A stretch of 9,134 nucleotides of DNA, taken from positions 1 to 9,134 of the forward strand of contig JANQZQ010000016.1 of the NCBI GenBank assembly GCA_030728545.1, in the 5' to 3' direction. This document shows, in pieces, positions 5,787 to 9,134 of this stretch; the stretch's first letter is position 1; the number at the start of each line of letters is the position of its first letter. Position numbers and translations under genes: made by a program. This DNA is from Ilumatobacteraceae bacterium. GTDB taxonomy: Bacteria > Actinomycetota > Acidimicrobiia > Acidimicrobiales > Ilumatobacteraceae. Under the pieces are notes generated by a model. It was given only the letters and a program-made list of their open reading frames with translations. It searched no databases and was not told the origin of the DNA.

Positions 5787-7160
5787 GTGATTAATGTCAT
5801 CAATCCGTTTGATCAATCCGTAGTTGGCACGGTTCCCCATGCGAGCACTCGCGATTGTCTAGATGCTGTCGATGCAGCCCACGCTGCATTTCCGACCTGG
5901 CGCACCACTGCACCGCGTGCGCGCGCAGAAATCCTGCGCAAAGCCTTCGATCTGATGGTTGCAGAGCATGACGCACTTGCGCAGTTGGTTGTTCGCGAGA
6001 ACGGCAAAGTGCTCGCCGATGCAAAAGCCGAAGTCACCTATGCGGCCGAATTCTTTCGCTGGTTCAGTGAGGAGGCAGTACGAATCGACGGCGACTACCG
6101 TCGCGCGCCGTCTGGCGCGAATTGGTTGCTCGTGTCGCGCGAGCCAGTTGGTGTGTCGCTCTTGGCCACGCCGTGGAACTTTCCGGCTGCGATGGCCACG
6201 CGCAAGATGGGCCCGGCATTAGCGGCTGGCTGCACCGTGGTGCTAAAGCCGGCAAGCGATACACCACTCACTGCCATTGCAATCTGTGACATTCTTCGTC
6301 GCGCTGGTGTGCCCGATGGTGTGGTGAACGTCGTGGTGCCTGACCCACCTGGTGATGCTGTGTCAGCGATGCTGGCGTCGGGCAAGGTGCGCAAGCTGTC
6401 GTTTACCGGCTCGACCCGAGTCGGAGCGTTGTTATTGGCGCAAGCTGCCGAACGAATCATCAACTGCTCGATGGAATTAGGTGGTAATGCTCCGCTGGTG
6501 GTGTTTGATGATGCCGACTTGGATGTTGCTGTCGATGGTGCGATGTTGGCCAAGATGCGCAATGGTGGTGCTGCGTGTACGGCAGCCAACCGGTTCTTCG
6601 TGCACGACAAGATTCACGACAGGTTTGTCGACGCATTTGCCAAACGCATGTCAGCGATGCGGCTCGGTGATGGTCTTGACCCCCAGACCCATGTGGGCCC
6701 GCTGATTTCGCGCGCACAACAAGACAACGTGGCAGCAGCCGTGGAAGGCGCAATTGCTGGCGGTGCAGTCGCGGTGTGCGGTGGCAAACGTGCCGGTGAC
6801 GCATCGTTCGGGTATCACCCGACCGTGCTCACCAATGTGGGTTTCGATGCAGCAATTTTGAAAGATGAAGTGTTCGGGCCCGTGGCGCCGATCGTGAAGT
6901 TCAGCGATGCCGACGACATTGTCACACACTGCAACTCGGTAGAACACGGCTTGGTGTCATATGTGTTTACGCGTGACGTTGGCAAAGGTTTGCGATTTGC
7001 CGAAGCACTCGAAACCGGAATGATTGGGCTGAACCGCGGCCTTGTGAGCGACCCGGCTGCGCCGTTTGGTGGCGTGAAAGCCTCTGGTATCGGCCGTGAA
7101 GGTGGTCATGATGGGCTGCTTGCGTTTTTAGAGACGAAGTACGTAGCAGGCAACTGGTAG
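5787..7160 (+). CDS. NAD(P)-dependent aldehyde dehydrogenase, succinate-semialdehyde type
   Basis: This 457-residue cytosolic enzyme should oxidise an aldehyde to its acid. The order of motifs is that of the aldehyde dehydrogenase superfamily: PWNFP (129-133, Asn131 oxyanion), KPAS (154-157), FTGST (206-210), MELGGNAP (229-236, general base Glu230), nucleophile Cys264 in ACTAANR (262-268), EVFGPV (361-366) and PFGGVKASGIGREGG (426-440). MRNGG followed by ACTAANRFFVH resembles actinobacterial GabD1-type succinate-semialdehyde dehydrogenases, so a small semialdehyde is the best guess; a broader aldehyde range is possible. Residue 262 is Ala where relatives usually carry Gln or Glu. GTG 5787 is chosen because GGAGG lies 7 bases upstream and the protein then begins directly with the NPFD strand. 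It is transcribed away from the MFS gene, and the 59-base gap must hold both promoters. Confidence 0.93.
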   Translation: MINVINPFDQSVVGTVPHASTRDCLDAVDAAHAAFPTWRTTAPRARAEILRKAFDLMVAEHDALAQLVVRENGKVLADAKAEVTYAAEFFRWFSEEAVRIDGDYRRAPSGANWLLVSREPVGVSLLATPWNFPAAMATRKMGPALAAGCTVVLKPASDTPLTAIAICDILRRAGVPDGVVNVVVPDPPGDAVSAMLASGKVRKLSFTGSTRVGALLLAQAAERIINCSMELGGNAPLVVFDDADLDVAVDGAMLAKMRNGGAACTAANRFFVHDKIHDRFVDAFAKRMSAMRLGDGLDPQTHVGPLISRAQQDNVAAAVEGAIAGGAVAVCGGKRAGDASFGYHPTVLTNVGFDAAILKDEVFGPVAPIVKFSDADDIVTHCNSVEHGLVSYVFTRDVGKGLRFAEALETGMIGLNRGLVSDPAAPFGGVKASGIGREGGHDGLLAFLETKYVAGNW

Positions 7161-7249
7161 CCAGCGAGCGACAAGCGGGAAAATAGCGAGTAGTTTCTGG
7201 TGGCGAGCAACGCACTCATGCCAAGTCGTGTGGATGCTCAACCAAACGT

Positions 7250-7786
7250 ATGACCGACCGCACCGACACCCGCACCAATTGGCTTGACCCACGTCAGTTG
7301 GACGCCGTGCGCGACCAGGTGCCACTCGTGTATGTGGATGCGGTTCCTGTGCGCACCGATGACATGGGCAACGTCACACACGTCGGCATGTTGCTGCGCC
7401 AAACCCCCGACGGTTCAATTTCGCGAACAGTAGTTTCAGGTCGAGTACTGCTCAACGAACGTATTCGTGAAGCGTTGCTGCGTCATCTGGAAAAAGACTT
7501 GGGCCCACTCGCCCTGCCCAAGATTCCACCCGAGCCAGCACCGTTCACCGTGGTGGAATATTTCCCCGATCCAGCGGTGTCGGGTTTCCACGACCCACGT
7601 CAACACGCGGTGAGCCTGGCGTTCGTTGTGCCCGTCTCGGGGGACTGCCAACCCACCCAGGCTGCCCTTGACTTGGCGTGGTATTCACCTGCCGAAGCAG
7701 TGAGCGAGTCGGTGCGCCGCGAAATGACGAGTGGACACGACCGGCTCATTCGCCTGGCGCTGGCCTCCGTCGGCGTACTGCCCTAG
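7250..7786 (+). CDS. DUF4916 family protein with degenerate Nudix box
   Basis: This 178-residue protein resembles a conserved actinobacterial family I recognise as DUF4916; its function is not known. Recognisable conserved pieces are VPLVYVDAVPVR (24-35), VSGRVLLNERIREALLRHL (62-80), FTVVEYFP (99-106), FHDPRQHAVSLAFVVPV (113-129) and ALDLAWYSP (139-147). The 64-85 segment lines up with a Nudix box without gaps: Gly64, Glu70, Arg78 and Gly85 are kept, but the metal-binding glutamate positions read His79, Lys82 and Asp83. It may therefore bind a nucleotide-like ligand without normal hydrolysis (inference). ATG 7250 has no clear Shine-Dalgarno sequence. The 89-base gap upstream shows no strong terminator. 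Its last 41 bases overlap the end of the convergent small hypothetical gene. Confidence 0.88.
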   Translation: MTDRTDTRTNWLDPRQLDAVRDQVPLVYVDAVPVRTDDMGNVTHVGMLLRQTPDGSISRTVVSGRVLLNERIREALLRHLEKDLGPLALPKIPPEPAPFTVVEYFPDPAVSGFHDPRQHAVSLAFVVPVSGDCQPTQAALDLAWYSPAEAVSESVRREMTSGHDRLIRLALASVGVLP

Positions 7787-8120
7787 AACGTCGTCGCCCC
7801 GGTGGTGGGGCAAACACCTGCAACTGCTCTCCGTCGGGCTGCTGCAGGGTCAGTGAAATACCTTCGTTGATGTCTGTGGGCTCAGCCGCTGCTTCGATGA
7901 CTACGGCGGGTTGTTCTTTAGGTTTGCGACCCAAAATTCGGTCAAAAGCGACCATTCCTCCCGCCAGCATTGCGCCCACCGTGCCATAGCGCTGGGCGGC
8001 GCGACGCACCATGTGTGCATCGTCAGCAAGCGCTGGTTCGATTGGCGCGAGCTCGGTTGGTGCGGGCGCCGCAGTGTTGTCATCGGGCTCGGTGTTGTCA
8101 TCGGGCCTTGTGGACTTCAC
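7746..8120 (-). CDS. Small charged hypothetical protein
   Basis: I do not recognise a named family. With the GTG start at 8120 it has 124 residues in three blocks. The first is an acidic, Pro/Thr-rich disordered-looking N-terminus (about 4-36) with a short repeat PDDNTE/PDDNTA. The second is a central RRAAQRYGTVGAMLAGGMV... segment (38-66) with a Gly-rich hydrophobic stretch that could be amphipathic or a weak membrane helix, followed by RKPKE. The third is a TDINEGISLTLQQPDGEQLQVF strand-like part followed by an Arg/Pro-rich tail. The central block resembles small uncharacterised actinobacterial proteins from memory, unverified. Start choice is uncertain: GTG 8120 fits a leaderless promoter, while TTG 8129 and ATG 8012 are alternatives. 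Its 3' end overlaps the convergent DUF4916 gene by 41 bases. It diverges from the Nei2 gene across 73 bases. Confidence 0.62.
   Translation of the reverse strand: MKSTRPDDNTEPDDNTAAPAPTELAPIEPALADDAHMVRRAAQRYGTVGAMLAGGMVAFDRILGRKPKEQPAVVIEAAAEPTDINEGISLTLQQPDGEQLQVFAPPPGRRRSRAVRRRRPAPGE
7796..7811 (+). terminator. Weak GC hairpin after the DUF4916 gene
   Basis: GCCCC (7796-7800) and GGGGC (7807-7811) make a short all-GC stem with a 6-base loop, 9 bases after the TAG stop. No T-run follows. It sits inside the coding region of the convergent hypothetical gene, so codon constraint alone could explain it. Confidence 0.25.
8074..8106 (-). repeat. Imperfect 18-base tandem duplication in the hypothetical gene
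   Basis: The 15-base word GTGTTGTCATCGGGC (plus strand) occurs at 8074-8088 and again at 8092-8106, a period of 18 bases. It encodes two copies of PDDNT in the acidic N-terminal region and keeps the reading frame, which slightly supports the frame being translated upstream of ATG 8012. Confidence 0.85.
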
Positions 8121-8127
8121 GACATCC

Positions 8128-8133
8128 AACCTA
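8128..8133 (-). promoter_or_regulatory. -10 element for a leaderless hypothetical-gene mRNA
   Basis: On the minus strand TAGGTT (TAnnnT) ends 7 bases before GTG 8120. A TTGACG lies upstream but only 12 bases away, too close to serve as the matching -35. The geometry equals that seen for the MFS and Nei2 genes. Confidence 0.35.
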
Positions 8134-8180
8134 CGCAGAAAAATTCGTCAACAATCACGCACCGCTGGCGGTCATGCGAA

Positions 8181-8186
8181 TACTCT
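8181..8186 (+). promoter_or_regulatory. -10 element for a leaderless Nei2-like glycosylase mRNA
   Basis: TACTCT (TAnnnT) ends 7 bases before ATG 8194, and no Shine-Dalgarno sequence is present, so transcription probably starts at the A of ATG. No clear -35 was found. Confidence 0.42.
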
Positions 8187-8193
8187 CGTTGCT

Positions 8194-9087
8194 ATGCCCG
8201 AAGGTGACACCATCTATCGAGCCGCCGCTGCGCTGCGCACTGCCTTGATCGGCAAGAAAATGGTGCGGTTCGAAGCAGCACGGTTGGATGGCATTGCGCC
8301 GCGAGTCGGGCAGACCATCGAAGAAGTTCGTAGCCGTGGCAAGCATCTAGAAATCGTGTGGGATGACGGAGTCGTGCTGCATACCCACATGCGAATGACG
8401 GGCTCATGGCATATGTATCGAATCGGCGAACGCTGGCGCAAGCCACCACATCGCGCACGAGTAGTGATTGGTGTCGCTGATTGGGTGGCCGTATGTTTTT
8501 CGGCGCCGGTGGTGGAGGCGTATCGCGACTTTGACCGCGCGCGACATCCGATTCTGGGGCGACTTGGCCCCGACTTGTGTCATGAAGCACCTGATTTAGA
8601 GGAGTGCGTGCGCCGCATGCAGACCTACGAGCCGGCCGAAACGACTATCGCCGAAGTGCTGCTCGACCAGCGGGTGATGTGCGGGGTGGGCAACGTGTAT
8701 CGCTGCGAATTGTTGTGGGCTTGCGAATTCAACCCGTGGGCACGAGTCGGCGATTTATCTCATGATGAATGTCGTGAGGTAGTCCATCTTGCCCATGAAA
8801 TGTTGCGCGCCAACCTGCAACGTGTTGAACGCATCACCGCCCCGTCAGTAGACGGTGGCCTCGCCGTCTACGGCCGCCAGGGCAAAACCTGTAACCGTTG
8901 CCACGATGTTGTGCGAGTGACCCACCATGGCGAAGCCAACCGTGTGTTGTATTGGTGCGCAGGTTGCCAGACCGTGCACACGCCAGCCGTGACTGCACCG
9001 CGACGCCTAGTTGATGACACACCGACCGATAAGCATCCGGCCGCACTCATCTTTTCTGAACCTGTTAACGAGCGACTAGGCGAATAA
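8194..9087 (+). CDS. nei: Endonuclease VIII-like DNA glycosylase/AP lyase (Fpg/Nei family, Nei2-like)
   Basis: This 297-residue base-excision-repair enzyme should remove oxidised bases, mainly pyrimidines, and nick the abasic site. It begins MPEGDTIYR: Pro2 is the Schiff-base nucleophile and Glu3 the partner acid, both exposed once Met is removed, so ATG 8194 must be the start. Lys50 in RGKHLEI matches the conserved lysine. The helix-two-turn-helix lies at about 152-175 with LLDQRVMCGVGNVYRCELLW (156-175) and its conserved Asn167. The C-terminal zinc finger uses Cys233, Cys236, Cys255 and Cys258, with Arg250 on the beta-hairpin that contacts DNA. The MPEGDT start and the YWCAGCQ finger favour Nei2 over Fpg/MutM. 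A hydrophilic extension of about 38 residues follows the finger. It diverges from the small hypothetical gene and appears leaderless. A 16-base tandem duplication covers its stop codon. Confidence 0.95.
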   Translation: MPEGDTIYRAAAALRTALIGKKMVRFEAARLDGIAPRVGQTIEEVRSRGKHLEIVWDDGVVLHTHMRMTGSWHMYRIGERWRKPPHRARVVIGVADWVAVCFSAPVVEAYRDFDRARHPILGRLGPDLCHEAPDLEECVRRMQTYEPAETTIAEVLLDQRVMCGVGNVYRCELLWACEFNPWARVGDLSHDECREVVHLAHEMLRANLQRVERITAPSVDGGLAVYGRQGKTCNRCHDVVRVTHHGEANRVLYWCAGCQTVHTPAVTAPRRLVDDTPTDKHPAALIFSEPVNERLGE

Positions 9088-9109
9088 GCAACTAAGCGAA
9101 TAAGCAACT
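9075..9109 (+). repeat. 16-base tandem repeat across the Nei2-like gene's stop codon
   Basis: ACTAGGCGAATAAGCA (9075-9090) is repeated as ACTAAGCGAATAAGCA (9091-9106) with one mismatch, followed by a third partial ACT. The TAA stop (9085-9087) lies in the first copy and an out-of-frame TAA in the second. It looks like a recent slippage duplication at the 3' end of the gene. Confidence 0.88.
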
Positions 9110-9134
9110 GTCGTTAGGCAGTGGCGATTGCTTC

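Noticed and set aside
7154..7164. CTGG-TAG-CCAG hairpin at the aldehyde dehydrogenase stop
   Set aside because: A 4-bp stem with a 3-base loop and no T-run is too weak to call a terminator.
8121..8129. TTG 8129 as start of the small hypothetical protein
   Set aside because: The nearest purine-rich bases are adjacent to the codon rather than 5-9 bases away, while GTG 8120 fits a leaderless promoter. It is kept as an alternative.
8011..8193. N-terminal extension of the Nei2-like glycosylase
   Set aside because: Fpg/Nei enzymes need Pro at position 2 for catalysis, so the protein must begin at MPEGDT (ATG 8194). The extra stretch is antisense to the hypothetical gene.
9066..9116. TAACGA/TCGTTA inverted repeat at the window's right end
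   Set aside because: Only 6 bp with a 39-base loop containing tandem repeats; it is likely chance and is not a convincing terminator.

Overview
The window reads as ordinary chromosomal DNA of a moderately GC-rich actinobacterium, possibly an aquatic Acidimicrobiia-type lineage. The reasons are the DUF4916-type protein, the Nei2-like glycosylase, an actinobacterial Nudix subfamily, actinobacterial TAnnnT promoter hexamers lying directly in front of start codons, and a HupB/H1-like lysine-alanine tail. The lineage is an inference from protein style, not a phylogeny. I found no tRNA, rRNA, CRISPR array, insertion sequence, integrase or phage gene, and no gene-free stretch longer than about 115 bases.

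Layout. Positions 1-2567 (+) carry the C-terminal two thirds of a Baeyer-Villiger-type flavin monooxygenase, then an ACAD10/11-like acyl-CoA dehydrogenase 41 bases downstream. Positions 2681-4063 (+) encode an iron-type alcohol dehydrogenase with its own promoter candidate, a strong Shine-Dalgarno sequence and an unusual 50-residue polylysine N-terminal tail. Its stop codon directly abuts that of a convergent minus-strand pair, an MFS transporter (5727-4546) followed 5 bases later by a canonical Nudix hydrolase (4540-4064). Divergent from the transporter is a succinate-semialdehyde-type aldehyde dehydrogenase (5787-7160, +). Next come a DUF4916 protein with a degenerate Nudix box (7250-7786, +), a tail-overlapping small charged hypothetical protein on the minus strand (8120-7746), and, divergent from that, a complete Nei2-like DNA glycosylase (8194-9087, +).

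How the genes may work together. The left and middle part (monooxygenase, acyl-CoA dehydrogenase, Fe-alcohol dehydrogenase, aldehyde dehydrogenase) could be parts of a ketone/lactone or hydroxy-acid breakdown route: ketone to ester or lactone, hydroxy acid to semialdehyde, semialdehyde to acid, then beta-oxidation. No lactonase or CoA ligase is visible, so the pathway is a hypothesis. The right part (Nudix, degenerate Nudix, Nei2) has a loose nucleotide and DNA-damage flavour. The strongest oddities are the histone-like tail on a metabolic dehydrogenase, three candidate leaderless transcripts with matching -10 geometry, the zero-base convergent junction, and the register-perfect but degenerate Nudix box. 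I see no clear multi-gene system of a new kind.
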